Assembly: GCF_009727055.1 (NCBI RefSeq)
Contig: NC_052350.1
Span: 29,430,000-29,493,999 of the forward strand
DNA: 64,000 bases
Source of the DNA: Benincasa hispida
Taxonomy: Eukaryota; Streptophyta; Magnoliopsida; Cucurbitales; Cucurbitaceae
Reading direction: 5' to 3'
Shown here in pieces: positions 9,844 to 22,300 of this stretch. Within the stretch, counting starts at the first letter, position 1. Each line of letters starts with the position of its first letter. The position numbers were made by a program, and so were the translations under genes. A model generated the notes under the pieces. That model was not told where the DNA came from. It worked only from the letters and a program-made list of their open reading frames with translations, and ran no database searches.

Positions 9844-11400
9844 TCATTTTTCGATAGGCATAAGTCCCATCCTTTCTGAGGTTCTGAAAACCTTTTCTCT
9901 GGTCAGTCCTTTCGTCAAAGGATCTGCCAAATTTTCATCGGTCCGTATGTGATCCACTCTAACTGCACCAGTAGTGAGAAACTCTCTAATGGTACTGTGC
10001 TTACGACGTATTTGACATCTCTTTCCGTTGTAGTAATGGTTCTGAACTTTTGCGATTACTGCAATACTATCGCAATGGATCAATATGGCTGGTACTGGCT
10101 TTTCCCATAAGGGAATCTCTGATAGCAGACTTCTAAGCCAACCTGCTTCTTCACTAGCTGTCGCTAGTGCTATCATTTCTGACTCCATCGTAGATTGGGT
10201 TAAAATAGTCTGTTTCTTGGATTTTCAAGAGACAGCTCTGCCAGCTATATTAAAGATATAGCCACTTGTAGCCTTTGAATCATCCGAAAGAGCGTTCCAA
10301 TCAACATCACTGAACTCTTCCAGGACAGCGGAAAACTTTTGATAATGTAATCCTAGGTTTTGGGTTTTCTTTAAGTATCTCATGACCCTTTCTATAGCAT
10401 TCCAATGCTTTTTACTAGGTCTGCTTGTAAACCTACAAAGTAGTCCTACAACATAAGCTATGTCAGGCCTAGTGCAGTCGATAGTATATCTAAGACTGCC
10501 TATGATGCTCGCATACTCAAATTAATTAACACTGTCACCAGTGTTCTTGAACAACTTGACATTAGGGTCATAAGGAGTACAGGCTGGTTTACACTCAAAG
10601 TAATTATATTTCCTTAGAATCTTTTCTATATAGTGAGATTGATCCAAAAAAATTCCCTTTTTAGACCTATTTACTTTTATGGCTAAGATTACACTAGCTT
10701 CTCCTAAATCTTTCATGTCGAAGTTCGCACTCAATATTGGTTTTACATCATTTATGACGTGCAAGTTTGACCCAAAGATCAATAAATCATCTACATATAG
10801 ACACAAGATAGTGCAAAGGTTATTATCAAACTTATGGTAGATGCATTTGTCACTTTCATTGACCCTGAAACCTTTAGATAGGATAAGATTATCAAATTTT
10901 TCATGTCATTGCTTAGGAGCTTGTTTTAGTCCATAGAGAGATTTGTCTAATTTACACACCTTATTTTCTTGACCATGGACAACAAAACCCTCAAGTTGTT
11001 CCATGTCTTCTTCAAGTTCACCGTTTAGGAAAGCGATTTTTACATCCATCTGATGTACTACGAGGTTATAAAGGGTAGCGAGAGAGAACAGGACATGGAT
11101 AGAGGTAATTATAGTGACAGGGGAGAATGTGTCAAAGAAATCTACGTTTTCTCTCTGTCTAAAGCCCTTCACTACTAACCTGGCTTTAAATTTGTTGACA
11201 ATCCCATCAGGTCTAAGTTTCCTTCTTAAGATCCATTTGCACCCTATTGCCTTACATCCTGGGGGTAGATCTACTAAGTGCCAAGTCCTATTTAACTCAA
11301 GTGAGTCTATCTCATCATTTATGGCTTCTTGCCATAGGTTGGCATCTACTGAGGACAGGACAACTCTTAGATCTTTAGGGTCTTCTTCTACATTGTAGGT
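9844..11400 (-). pseudogene. copia F reverse transcriptase and RNase H
   Basis: RT and RNase H portion of a Ty1/copia polyprotein of a different lineage from the B/E/K/A group. RT motifs visible are the FSPVTI block and MDVKIAFLNGELEE (about 11040-11130), YGLKQAP (about 10910), and the catalytic YVDD in CLYVDDLLIFG (about 10780-10805). RNase H shows SDVDW near 10300, TMESEMIALATASEEAGW (10140-10190), HCDS (about 10070) and DENLADPLTKGL (about 9910-9945). Stops interrupt the frame after KQAPKQ (a TGG to TGA change, about 10905), near 10520 and near 10228. With the catalytic motifs kept but the frame broken, it is a recognisable, inactive copy. Confidence 0.92.
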
Positions 11401-12596
11401 CAGGAAGTCATTTTCGAAATATTTGGTGGTTCTAGCTCTTTTGCTTCTTCTAGGTTCTGGGTCAGTTTCTCTCTAGGATTAGGATTTTTAATTAGGGTTA
11501 TACCACTTGAACAGAGCCCCCACTATTCCTTGATTTAAAAGGAAACCTATCTTTAAATAAATCTGCATCATTTGACTCAATGATCACTTGGTTCACTAGA
11601 TCATAGAACCTGTAGGCTTTACTATTTAAGGCATAACCTATAAAAACACACTCGTAAGCTCTACTAGTCAACTTTCTCCTTTTTGGGTCAGGAATCCTTA
11701 CAAAGGCTAAACAACCCCATATTCTAATGTAGGACAAGTTTGGGTTCTTATTCTTGAAAATTTTGTAAGGTGAAGTTTTATTTTTAGATTTCGGGATTCT
11801 ATTTAGGATATAACACACGATAAGGATGATTTCACCCCACCAATAAAACAAGACTCCTGAACTAAGTAAAATAGCAACTACTAGCTCAGCTAAAGTTCTA
11901 TTTTTCCTTTCGGCTTTTCTGTTCATTTCAGGAGAATAAGGTGCGGTCTTTTCGTATATTATTTCATGTGAGTTAAAGAATTCATTAAAACTGTGCAAGT
12001 CGTACTCGATTCTTCTATCACTACGAAGTCTTTTAACTTTTCTATTAAACTGATTCTCTATTTCAGAAATAAAAAGTATGAAGGCATCAAAAGCATCACT
12101 TTTGTTTTTCACCAGGTATATAAAAGTAAATCAGAGCAGTCGTCAATAAAAGTAATGAAATATCTTTTACTGTTCCTAGTAAATATGCCATCAAATTCAT
12201 AGACATCAGAATGAATCAAATCTAGAGGCTCAGAATTCCTAAGTACAGATTTATGCGGAGTTTTAGTAATTTTAGCCTGACTACAATACTCGCATTTATC
12301 AAAATCATTAAATTTAGGTATCATTCCAGCCTAGTTACTAATTAAATTCTTATTTACATGACAGAGTCTAGCATGCCAAATATTCATAGAACACAACATA
12401 TACATAGAAGATTTTATTTTATTAAGGTCTAGATTTAATTTAAACATTCCCTCAGTTTCATTACCATTTCCCTACAATACATATTTTTGTGCAAGGGTAT
12501 ATGTTTGCCCTTATAGTTTGAGTGTAAACCCGGCTTTTGTTGAGAGAGTAGCTTGAAACCAAATTCTTTCTATCTCCAAAGTGTTCAGAACATCCT
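11401..12596 (-). pseudogene. copia F integrase (degenerate)
   Basis: Integrase inserts element DNA into the chromosome. The zinc-binding end keeps CEYC (about 12285). The core keeps the first catalytic Asp in LIHSDVYEF (about 12215) and the second region TFIDDCSDLLLYTW (about 12120). After a frameshift, a 204-codon open stretch at 11498-12112 carries the catalytic Glu in PEMNRKAERKNRTLAE (about 11890-11940) and a copia C-terminal region (WGCLAFVRIPDPKRRKL, GYALNSKAYRFYD). The stretch 12331-12596, which should hold the pre-integrase zinc region, is full of stops. Confidence 0.9.
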
Positions 12597-12788
12597 TCAA
12601 CGTGAAGGTCTTTCCAAAGGTAACTTCAGTTCCACTTGTCCGGTTCCAGCAACTTTCGTGGAGTGGTGATCTCCTAACAAGATATTCTTATCCTTAGTTT
12701 CAGTATAAGTTTTAAATAGACTAAGGTCGTGATAGACATGGCGCATCGCGCCAGTGTCTATCCACCACCCTTCACAACTACCGATCAC
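12597..12788 (-). pseudogene. copia F protease
   Basis: Aspartic protease segment that would cut the gag-pol polyprotein. The catalytic triplet is intact as WWIDTGAMRHV (about 12730-12760), followed by ILLGDH and the glycine-rich flap VAGTGQVEL. It is separated from gag (stop just before 12795) and from integrase by stops. Confidence 0.85.
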
Positions 12789-12794
12789 ATTTAC

Positions 12795-13372
12795 TTATGT
12801 GATCATGGCGACTAACGGTTTTTCTGTCAGGTTCGCCTGACCAGCAGGACGACGCCTGTTCCTACAGTTCCTAGCCATGTGCCAAGGTTTATTACAATTA
12901 AAGTAGAGAAATTGTATCGTTTCTCCTGAAGGGGGCTTTTGTTTTTTCTGTTGGTTCTGGTTGCTGGAGCCACGGTTCTGACCTTTCCTCTTTGTCCCCT
13001 TAGGTTTTTGGTCAGGTTTTACCACGGTAGAGGCGAGTTTTCTAGGTACTGTGTTCACCTCCTCCCTCTGGTCCTACTTGTGGAGTTCCGGGTTATAAGA
13101 CTCTCCAAAGAGAACTCCTTGGTTTTATGCCTCAAAGTGCTTTTAAAGTCCTTCCACAAGGGGGGCAGTTTATCAATAATAACAGCAACTTGGAATTGTT
13201 CATCTAGAGGCATACCTTCAGTAATTATCTCGTGAGCTATCTTCTGGAGTTCATAGGATTGGGCCTCCACGGATTTGTCATCCGTCATCTGGAACTTGAG
13301 ATAACGGCTAACCGCATATTTCTTTGACCCGACAGACACTTGTTTTAATCGTAGTGTCAAATTATATATTTC
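12795..13372 (-). pseudogene. copia F gag, 5'-truncated
   Basis: C-terminal two-thirds of a copia gag. The first part (13055-13360) reads KKYAVSRYLKFQMTDDKSVEAQ and QFQVAVIIDKLPPLW, a UBN2-type gag core. After a frameshift, 12795-13058 carries a basic linker and a zinc knuckle (FNCNKPWHMARNC, about 12870-12910) whose first Cys is replaced by Phe or shifted. The N-terminus, leader and 5' LTR of F are missing, because the sequence changes directly into the RT of element E at about 13353-13395. Confidence 0.88.
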
Positions 13373-13770
13373 AAGATGGAGACACTTGTTTTAACCCATA
13401 AATGGATTGATTAAGCTTGCAGATATTTTGCTCTTAACCTTGTTCGATGAATCCTTCAAGTTGATTCATGTAAATGGTCTCATCAAAATTATCATTCAAA
13501 AAGGCAGTATAAGGCAGTATCGACGTCCATCTGCCATATTTCATAATTGTAATATGTGTCAATGGACAAGAGAATCCAAATAGATATAAGCATGACAACA
13601 AATGAGGAAGTTTCCTCATCATTCACTACCTCGACTTGAGTATAACCATTTGCACTAATCTATCCTTAAAGATTTGCACCTTACCATCTACACCCATCTT
13701 TCTCTTGTAGATCCATTTGCATCCTATGGGTTTTACCCCAATTGGTTGATCTACAAGTAATCAGACAAAA
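13373..13770 (-). pseudogene. copia E reverse transcriptase, cut short
   Basis: Start of the RT of element E, reading from the CKWIYKRK-like block (about 13705-13730) to the MDV..TAFLN motif (13495-13530), the YMNQLEGFIEQG block and QSIYGLKQVS-like text (about 13385-13420). A 10-bp tandem duplication, AAGGCAGTAT at 13500-13509 and 13510-13519, shifts the frame inside the TAFLN motif. The YVDD half of RT, the RNase H and the 3' LTR of E are absent; element F gag follows at once. Confidence 0.85.
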
Positions 13771-15230
13771 TTGAAGTACATAGACTCCATTTCCTGATTC
13801 ATGGTTTTAACCCATTCATCTTTGTCCACGTTAATCATTGTCTACTTGTAGGTCAATGAATCCTCAACATTATCATCTGGTATGAAGACTCGAGTTTCTA
13901 TTAAACCCAAATCACGAAAGGTTGAGTTATAACCCTCTAACTACATCGAAGTTCCATCAACTCCTAAGGAGGATGTGTGTGACTGGATGAAGCAATATCA
14001 ACAATTCTTGTTGAAGTGCTTAGTTCTTCAACAACCTTGGTGAAGACTCAATAGTTTCATTGGAAAGCTCATTTATTATAATTTTACTTCTTGGTTTATG
14101 CTTCCTAATGTGGTCTTCCTCCAAGAATGTAACATTTGTCGATACAAACAGTGTATACTCTTTCGGATCATAAAAGAGACCACCTCTCGTTTCCTTTGAG
14201 TAGCCTACAAAAAGGCACAACTTTGAATGTGGTTCCAATTTCTTTGAGTTAATGACTAGCACATCGCCTGGACACCCCTAAATCTTGAGATTTCGTAAAT
14301 TACTTTTACGATCCTTTAATAGTTGAAATGGTATTCTAGAAACACTTTGTTTATGGAACTTAGTTCAAGAGATAGGTTGTAGTCTCTACTGCATAACCTT
14401 AGAACGAGTTAGGTAGAGAAACATAACTCATCATCGACCGAACTGTGTCTAATAGGGTTCTATTTCTCCTTTTTAATACACCATTTTGTTAAGGTGTACC
14501 AGGTGTTGAGAGTTGAGATGTGATTCCATGTTCTATTAAATAGTTATAGAATCCCATATCCATGTACTCTCCACCTTGATTTGATTGAGTCTTAATCTTT
14601 TTACCTAATAAATTTTCAACTTCGGCCTTGTAGTCCTTGTACTTTTCAAGGTATCAGACTTGTGTTGTATCAGGTAAACATACCCATATTTGGAATGTAC
14701 AAGTTCTAAGGGTTCTCTAGCTCTATGACCTTTTCCAGTAAAAGGTCATTTTATCATTTTTATCTTTTACACAAGATTCACATACAGGCAAATAATTTTC
14801 TTCTAACTCTTTTAAAAGTCCAATTGACCAACCTCTCAAACCTAATGAGATTTATGTGACCTAGTCCTAGATGCCAAAGATGAGCATTTTCTTTTAGAGA
14901 AACTTTAAATCTTTTGTTTTGTGTGGTTGTAGTGTTAACATTTTAGCATTATGGAGTATTTTAGATGCTAATGGTCTTAGCACATATAAGTTGTTTTCGT
15001 TTATTGTTGAACAAATGTTAATATCATTCTTTGAGATAAACATTTTATCAAAAATAAAAGAGATATTATAATTTTGCTCCAATAAACATAAAACTGAATT
15101 TAAATTCCTCTTAAAATGAGGAACATAATAAATATTATCTAACAATACAAATTTAGAATTGAAAAACAACTTCAAGCAACCTATTATATCTGCCTAGATG
15201 ACTTGCCCCATTCCAATGTACAAAATCATG
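13771..15230 (-). pseudogene. copia E integrase
   Basis: Integrase of element E, broken by stops and frameshifts. The protease-to-integrase linker (14894-15175, ILHNAKMLT region) leads to the zinc-binding HLWHLGLGHINL (about 14835-14890) and LPVCESC (about 14770-14790), so the HHCC Cys pair is intact. The C-terminal part at 14020-14262 contains LFVGYSKETRGGLFYDP and FVSTNVTFLEEDHIRKH, diagnostic of the Tnt1-94-like copia integrase tail and almost the same as in element A (60690-60830). The central catalytic domain is poorly preserved. Confidence 0.88.
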
Positions 15231-16230
15231 TCTCAATCCTCCAATTGTTGCTAGGAACTAGTTTTAGTAATGAAGAATAAATATTGTTAGTGGCTCCTGA
15301 ATCAAGTATCCAGACAGAATCGTCATTTTTCATTAAACAAGTTTCTAAAACAAGTAAAACATATTTGACTTCTTTCGCCTTCTTTTCAACCAAATACTTT
15401 TGGGAGTTTCTTTTCCAGTGTCCATCGTAGTTGCAATGAAAACAAGTTTCCTTTGCAATGTTGACCTTTTTGCCCTTTTGAGCAGTAACAACTAGGGTAA
15501 TTTTATTATTCCCCTTACCACCGTTTTTCTTCTTTCACATTTTAGAGCTTGAGGAAGAAGACGTGAACTTAATCTTAGAAGAAGAACCCCTGTGGAAATT
15601 TGTCGAGGAACTGCCAACATTTTCCTCTTCGTATTGTCCTTTAACTTTCATCAAATATTCGTAAGTCTGCAGCTTATTGAGAAGGATGGTAAGGTTGTAT
15701 TCTATTTTATACATGAGAACATTGCTTTGAAATTGTAGGTAACTTTTCAGAAGAGTTTTCAAAATAAAGCTTACCTAACTGGACTCATTTATGACAACCC
15801 CATTCATTTCAGCCACGTTGAAGTGGACCATCATATTAAGGACATGCTTTCTAATAGATGATCCTTTATTAGGGTATTGAAGATGTACTTTAGAGCTTCA
15901 TACCTGAGATGTGTAGCTAGTTACTCAAACATTTCATGCAATAACTCCATGATTTCACATGCAGTGACCATGGACTCATGTTTTTTGATCCAGACTTCTA
16001 TTAAGCTTGCCAAAATATAGACTTTGACCTTATCGACCTTAGTCCATTTGTCATATGTCACGAACACGTCATGACACTGTGGGTCTAGGAACTGGAGGAC
16101 ATTCCTCTATTATGAAAAATTTGAGGTCGTCGATGACCAGGAAAATGTTAATCATATTTTTCTAAGTAGTATAATTTTCGTCGGTTAGTTTATCAACCCC
16201 AGGTGAGGATATTACATCACTAGTCAAGAT
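15231..16230 (-). pseudogene. copia E gag and protease
   Basis: Gag starts near 16195-16222 (a GTGATG context after an acceptor-like AG at 16241-16242) and reads through LTDENYT-like text, CEIMELL (about 15950) and MMVHFNVAEMNG (about 15800-15840), with several frame breaks. The serine-rich, basic tail lies at 15535-15762. The zinc knuckle at about 15396-15450 reads CFHCNYDGHWKRNS, so its last Cys is now Ser. The protease site is intact, LDSGATNN, at about 15283-15306. Compared with A it is about equally decayed but keeps the catalytic Asp. Confidence 0.88.
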
Positions 16231-17045
16231 TTAAAAGATGCTGATATAAAATAAATTATTTGTATTAGATATGTAAGCAAAAACTCATTTAATCCAATCA
16301 ATTTACCAAAATTCTTAACGAACCTTAAAACCATTAAATTTTTCAATAATACTTCAGTGATTTAGAATAAATGCCACCTCGTGGTGAATAATTATCTTCA
16401 TCGAATTGAGATATTCTCAATTATATATTACACCAGAATAACTCTTATTCCTATAACATTTAATTACCATTGATTTGGTCAAGAAATCATTAACATCTTA
16501 ATGTTTTCTTGTAAGTGTAACCCTTCATTTTTAACCTTGTAGCCCCGCCCCAATTAGTCTGCCTCAGGCATAATTGTTACAATTGATCATAACAATTTTA
16601 TCTATTTCTGGAGTTCACTCTATCCTTTTCCATACAAACACCTTCCTAAGGGAGATGCTCCCAAGGCACCATGAGGTTGAGAATGGAAAAACAATACAAA
16701 CTAATAAAAGAGACCATGGGAAGTGTGACACACGTTGTTCTCCTACTTACTATAAACACTTTCTCCATTCACCTTGATATTGACCCATGCTACCTTCCTA
16801 AGGGAGGGTGCGCCCAGAATTTGGTGAACTTTAAGGGAGAACGTGGGTGGAAAAATTAACATATCATATACATCTTTTTTTTCTCCTACTTAGTGTTTTA
16901 GAATCCAGGATTTATTAACTTAGATAGATCCAACTAACTTATTTAACTAAGTCATTGGTAGTTCGCTCAATACAACGTTTATATTGAATAGTTTAGCAAT
17001 AATGATCCTTGTTCATTAAGCACTTTAATAAACCTTAATCATTCA
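16231..17045 (-). other. leader of copia E, gag-proximal part
   Basis: Non-coding leader homologous to the A leader. It has two purine-rich GGGAG blocks preceding a GCACC-type block (about 16650-16680 and 16796-16815), like the two GGCACCCT(G/A)GGAGTG blocks of A at about 57968 and 58125. It is cut at 17045 by solo LTR N and resumes at 18944. The acceptor-like TTTATATCAG ends at 16241. Confidence 0.75.
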
Positions 17046-18943
17046 TGTTGGGAATGTCCTAAACTCAGTTCGTAAATGTTGTTAACATATTTTATTTATC
17101 AATAAAAATGTTGTTGAGTATTTTATTCAATAAATTACTATTGATATACATTCTTTTATGAAATTCAATAAAAAATCCATCGCTATAACATGAATATATT
17201 AACTTTGTGTAGCGACATAAGAGATGATCAAGTTCTAGTATGTAGCCAAAATAGTCTATAAGTATACAAATGACATTGGGTACCTCATGCTAGTGACACT
17301 AATGAATACAACCCATTTTGTATACTAATAGAAATCATGTGATCAAAAAATCATTCATGTAGAGATATGTGAGTGGAGGCATCCTATGCATTGAGTTCAA
17401 TAACCATTTACTATTAAAACTGACTATCTCAAACTCAATGACCTAGGGTAACTCAATCTTAATCCTGAGCTAACTACGAACTTCTGTTTATTCGGGATTA
17501 TCCTTTGATCTGCATATGTGAGAGTAGCCCAACAATAATACTCAATAAGCCTCCCATTTTGGGGATAAGACTAGATAGATAGTTGGGGACATAGCTTTAC
17601 AATATGTAATTCACTCCTACCCGATTTAGGGTTAGCAAATGGGTTGTTCTCTTAAACGTTGATGTCTTGTTCTGAACAACGGAATCTCGCCCTCTCATGG
17701 AAGAGAGGGTTATGATTTATAAGTTGGACTATAAATCAGTCAATGGAGGATCGGTGGAAGCTTAAGGAGAAAGATGTATTTATAGGGGTAAAACGGTAAT
17801 CTTTGACCTAACTGTAAATACGAACGACCTGTAAATGATTGACTTACCGATTATGGTTAAAATAGATAGAAATATATCTACAGTAAGGAGAGTGCAACTA
17901 TTGAGCTATAATGGAATGTATTGGTAGTTAATGAATAGTGATTAATTCGGTTTAAAAAGTTTAACCAATTAATTACAAATTGTTGGAGCTCATGATCTGT
18001 AGGTTCATAAGGTCTCTCTACTAGCTTGTAATTTGGATTAGTAAATTAAGTAATCTTGATGAGATTTGAAATTAGAGTTTAGTATTTGAAGTGTTCAAAT
18101 TCGATTAGGGTTTCAATTAATTGTATTCGATACAATTGAAATATTTAATTTTTTTGAAATAAAAACAAAATTGGAGAATCAATTAATGTTTAAATTATTA
18201 TTTAAATATTGATTATATGAAACTAAATTCATTGTAGTGAAATTGGTATTTTATTAATTTAATATTAGATATTAAATTAACAAAATTAATTAAAAGGTTT
18301 AATTGATTAGTTTTATTTAAAATTAATTAATTGAATTAATTTTTATAAAATTAATAAAACGAATAAATTGGTTTATTTGTAAATTTTGTTTTAGAAATTA
18401 CTTTTTTTAAAAAAAACTTGAAAACGAAATTTTTTTTTGAAAATACAAAGTGGAGATTTCCAATTCCAAATGTTGGAAATCTCCATTATGGTGCAAAACA
18501 CCTTATTCATCCAATTCCACTTAATCCATGAAGAAGGAGCTTGTCTTCATACATGCTTTTAATTTGCATGATAAAAAGCTTTATAAATTAAACTGTTGGG
18601 CTGAATGATGAAGCTAAGTATTCAGAACTTCTTCAAGAACTTTGCAAAATTTGAAACCCTCCAAACCCTCTTCATATCTTCATCAAATCTAGCTCAATTT
18701 ATTATTTCTACCACACAATCCTTGCAAGAGAATAGTAGATAAGATCTTTGGTGGTCTACTTGTAGATTGAAGCATTTTTACGTGGAGCTCAGCTGGTGTT
18801 CAAGAGGTTTCATCAAAGGTATTGTGTTCAACAAACTCTCTTTTGTAATAGTTACTTTGAAGCATGTTTTAAACTCAAATTAAGTACAATTAGAGTGTTT
18901 ATTAATTATGATTTTCTCCGTTGCTTATTAATATACTCTAACA
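17046..18943 (+). repeat. solo copia LTR N inside the leader of E
   Basis: 1898-bp LTR beginning TGTTGGGAATG and ending TCTAACA. It is flanked by ATTCA (17041-17045) and ATTTA (18944-18948), a target duplication with one mismatch. The E leader reads on across it: the block CACTTTAATAAACC before it and the block with AGGTAGAGGTG after it are neighbours in element A. A TATA-like TATAAAT is at 18582 and the donor-like CAAAG/GT at 18818-18820. No internal element sequence remains, so two LTRs probably recombined. Confidence 0.9.
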
Positions 18944-20345
18944 ATTTATTGCATGCTTATAATATTATTGTCTAATTCATCTTTTAGATCGGTTTCCAGG
19001 TAGAGGTGTTCCCTTTTAGTCAGCTTAAATACTCCAACCTAGACAGAAGCAAGATAAAGGTCTCTTATGGACAATTATGTTATAAATTTAATCTTTTATT
19101 AATCCGATTTAATCCTATTAAATGGAAATTAAAATATTAAACCTATTTCTAATCTCATTAGGTCTATGTGAAATCAATTTTAAACCATTTAAAACTAATT
19201 TTAACCTATTGGTTGCATGCAACTGTTGATTATTGATTTTAATTCTAATTTTATCAACTTATGATACTTATAAAGATTAATGAAATAATTAAAACCTATA
19301 CATGCATCTAATGACATACTTAAGAATATAGCAATTATATTTTTCTGAAGTAGTGTCAGGCTTCATGCATATTCATTTTCATTACAAAACATAACAATTA
19401 TATTATAAAGTAATGAAAATTAAATAACATACATCCGTCCATCCACACTATATGTTATAATAATTATAATACAAAATGATGTATCGAGATGTTATAAATG
19501 CATGCATTCATATAATATAATAATGATATCAAATATAATGCACGAGCATGCTTAATTTAATCATGCAACTATATAGTATAATACTCATGTTAAAAATGAT
19601 GCATGAAATAATGTTTATCCTATGATATAATTTTTATACTATATGATATACACTATGCAATATAATAAACAAATCATACATCACATGAACAAAATAATAA
19701 AACCAACATTGGACCGAAAATTGACATCCTAAATATGAACTAAACTAATATAATCCTTATATTAATTTAATTAATGAAAGTAGAAATAAATGAATTAATT
19801 ATTACAAATTAATAATTAAATAACATAAAAATAGCAAAACTGCCTTCAGGTACCTATAAGCAACCTCGAACCCACGAACGGAAATCACTTGACGTGCGCG
19901 CGAACTGCCCTCAGAGCATCACGACGCTCCAGTCGAGCTTTGCGATGCTAGCTTTTGATTTGCCACAGTGTTGCAACACTATTATCGAGCATAGCGACAT
20001 TGGGCATGCTGCCTTACAACGTAGGGCACAACATTGTGCTGCATTTGAAAGTAGAATGCTTCCTCTACTTCGGTCATTCATCCGTTTTTCTCCATTCTTG
20101 CTACAAAATTTTCCAAATTGCAGCCCGAATCTCACCACGAGCGATACAGACTTTTACAAACTCAATTGCAAAAATAAAATTTCCAAAAATGCTGGGCCCT
20201 TATAGATTGAGTTGAAGGAAAGTAGTAATCTAAGCGATTTTTTAAAACATCTAAGTGCCAAACCAATATATATTCATAATGCATCAAGCACACCCACAAA
20301 AAATTCTTAATTGAACTTAGAAAACGAAAACCAGGGACACGGTTT
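18944..20345 (-). other. leader of copia E, LTR-proximal part
   Basis: Continuation of the E leader after the solo LTR. At about 18990-19035 the reverse complement of the A-leader block GTATTTAAGTTGACGG...ACACCTCTACCT is present, which ties E and A to one family. The stretch from 19050 to 19860 is AT-rich with no gene. A GC-richer word block follows at 19893-20040. Confidence 0.75.
19893..20210. repeat. GC-rich palindromic word block in E leader
   Basis: In an AT-rich setting this block contains related short words: ATCACGACGCTCC, TTTGCGATGCTAGC, GTTGCAACACT, ACAACGTAGGGCACAACATTG. It includes the perfect 14-base palindrome AGTGTTGCAACACT (19967-19980). The same vocabulary (CACGACGCT, ACGTTGCAATGCTA) occurs in the K leader at 38560-38640. 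Open frames across it on both strands look like side effects of its higher GC content. Confidence 0.8.
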
Positions 20346-20358
20346 GTCTCTGATACTA
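20346..20358 (-). other. primer binding site of element E
   Basis: Minus-strand TAGTATCAGAGAC, two bases from the LTR end, resembles the initiator Met-tRNA primer site TGGTATCAGAGC with two mismatches. Confidence 0.85.
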
Positions 20359-20360
20359 AT

Positions 20361-22300
20361 TGAAGGGATTTTGAGTTCCTCGAAGGGGAAGCAATCGAAT
20401 GTCGTCGTGTCTCTAATTTTATTTTACAGAACATAAAATACAGAGGTGACGATAAATAAGATAAACAAAAAACTAAACATGCAATTCTACTAGAATTTAC
20501 AGAGAGAAGAAGGGATAGGCTATCACATACTCTTGAAGTACTATCTTCTCGCGTTTCCTCTCCACAGCATGAACACGGACATTTCTTCTACCATTTACAG
20601 CACCATGAACACACAAACAATGTAATTGGAACATCACCATAAAATCTTCCTCGTTATTCTTTAGGATGAGAATCACAGAGATGGTATGGACTTCTGTGTA
20701 TTAATTTTGGTGTAAGAGGAGTTTTAGATTGAGAGAATTCTTTCACAGAGGGGGAGGAAGATGAAGATGACCTCTCTTTAAAACTATTCTTTTTCTTTTT
20801 TACATATATATCTTTTCTTTGTGCATTTCATGTCAATGAGAGAGGAAGTGGGTCCAAGGAGTAAATAACTCCCTCCCCTTTTTAAATTTTAAATATTTAA
20901 ATTAATGAATTTTAATTTAATATATATCATATTAAACTATATGTTATATTACATATAACTTATAATCCATAGTTTATATTATATCACATATAATATAAGC
21001 TATAGTTTATTATTCTCTCATATAACCTATAATATTTATATGAATCATATTCATATTAATCTTAACCTATAATTTTTATATGAATCACATTCATATAATT
21101 AATATTTGAATCATATTCGAATATTTATTTTTCTCATTAAAACTTTCTATTACAATGCATTACATATATTATATTAATTATATCTTATATAATTAATTTC
21201 CTTTAATTAATTTAAACAATTCAAATTAATCAAAAATTAATTTGACTCTCATTAATCCTTAATGAGCTAACAAGGGGATCTTATGAACCTATAGATTGAA
21301 GCTCTAACGATACAAGATTAATTAATTAAACTCTTTAATTAAATTAATCAACCTTCATTAACTGTCAGTCTCTCTACTAAAAACTGGCAACTGCACTCTT
21401 CGTACTATAGATATATTTCTGTGTTTATTGGATATAACTAATCAACAGTGCGTTGACCCTTCACAAATTGTTCGTAAGTACAACGGGTCAAAATTACGGT
21501 TTTACTTCTGTAATTACATCTAACTTATTAAGTACCATTAATCCCTCTAATGAATAATTCGTCATAGTTCAACTATAACTAAACCCCTCTGAGGCCAGGA
21601 GAGGGTGAGGCGTCTCATTGTTCAAGCCTCAAAATCAGCCTTTAGGGGAGCAATTTATCTACTTACTCTAACAATCGAGGAGTGAATTTCTTCTTTTGTA
21701 ATTGTGTTTCCAACTCCCAAATCGGATAAATTTTCAAAATGGTAGGCATATTAAGTCAGCGAATCTTGTCATTATCACCCATGCAGAGATCAAAGGACTG
21801 CTCTCATAGGCAGGAGTTTACAACTCATTTAGGATGAAGCTTAAGTCACTTATGGTCATTTTGGTGAAATGAAAGTTTCTTCTAGCAATGATGTTATAAT
21901 AAGAAACCAATCATTTCAAGGTACGATCTTATACAAACTCTTTGTATAGGATACCTCCACTCACATGTCTCTATATAAACAATATGGATCATATCGTCTG
22001 TAATACTTACAATTCATGTAACAATTACAAAGTGGTTCATATCCTAGTGCCACAAAGATAATACACCCAACCTTAACCATATATTGCAGGTCTTTTAGGT
22101 TATTATTCAAACATGATTCACCTGTATGTCTACTACATACTGTTTAAGTTTCATTAAATAACATTGGATCTTAGTTTATTGGATTTAGTTAATGTTATCT
22201 AAATGTGAAATAGAATACTTCTTATTTTATTAAATAAATAATTTGTATTTATAAATTACAAACTACAAGATGTACGAGATTTAGGACACTAAATCCAACA
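20361..22300 (-). repeat. 5' LTR of copia E
   Basis: 1940-bp LTR beginning TGTTGGATTTAGTGTCC (5' end at 22300) and ending CCCTTCA next to the primer site. It shares the central conserved blocks with the TGGG-type LTRs but differs at both ends, so it is a sister subfamily, nearest by eye to 1-713. A donor-like AAGA/GTATGTGA lies at 20530-20529 on the minus strand, in the same relative position as the CAAAG/GT of the other LTRs. Sequence beyond 22300 is single-copy in this window. Confidence 0.88.

Noticed and set aside
19894..20205. Overlapping open frames on both strands
   Set aside because: They cover a GC-richer word block with few stop codons by composition; no conserved protein and the block is in a non-coding leader.
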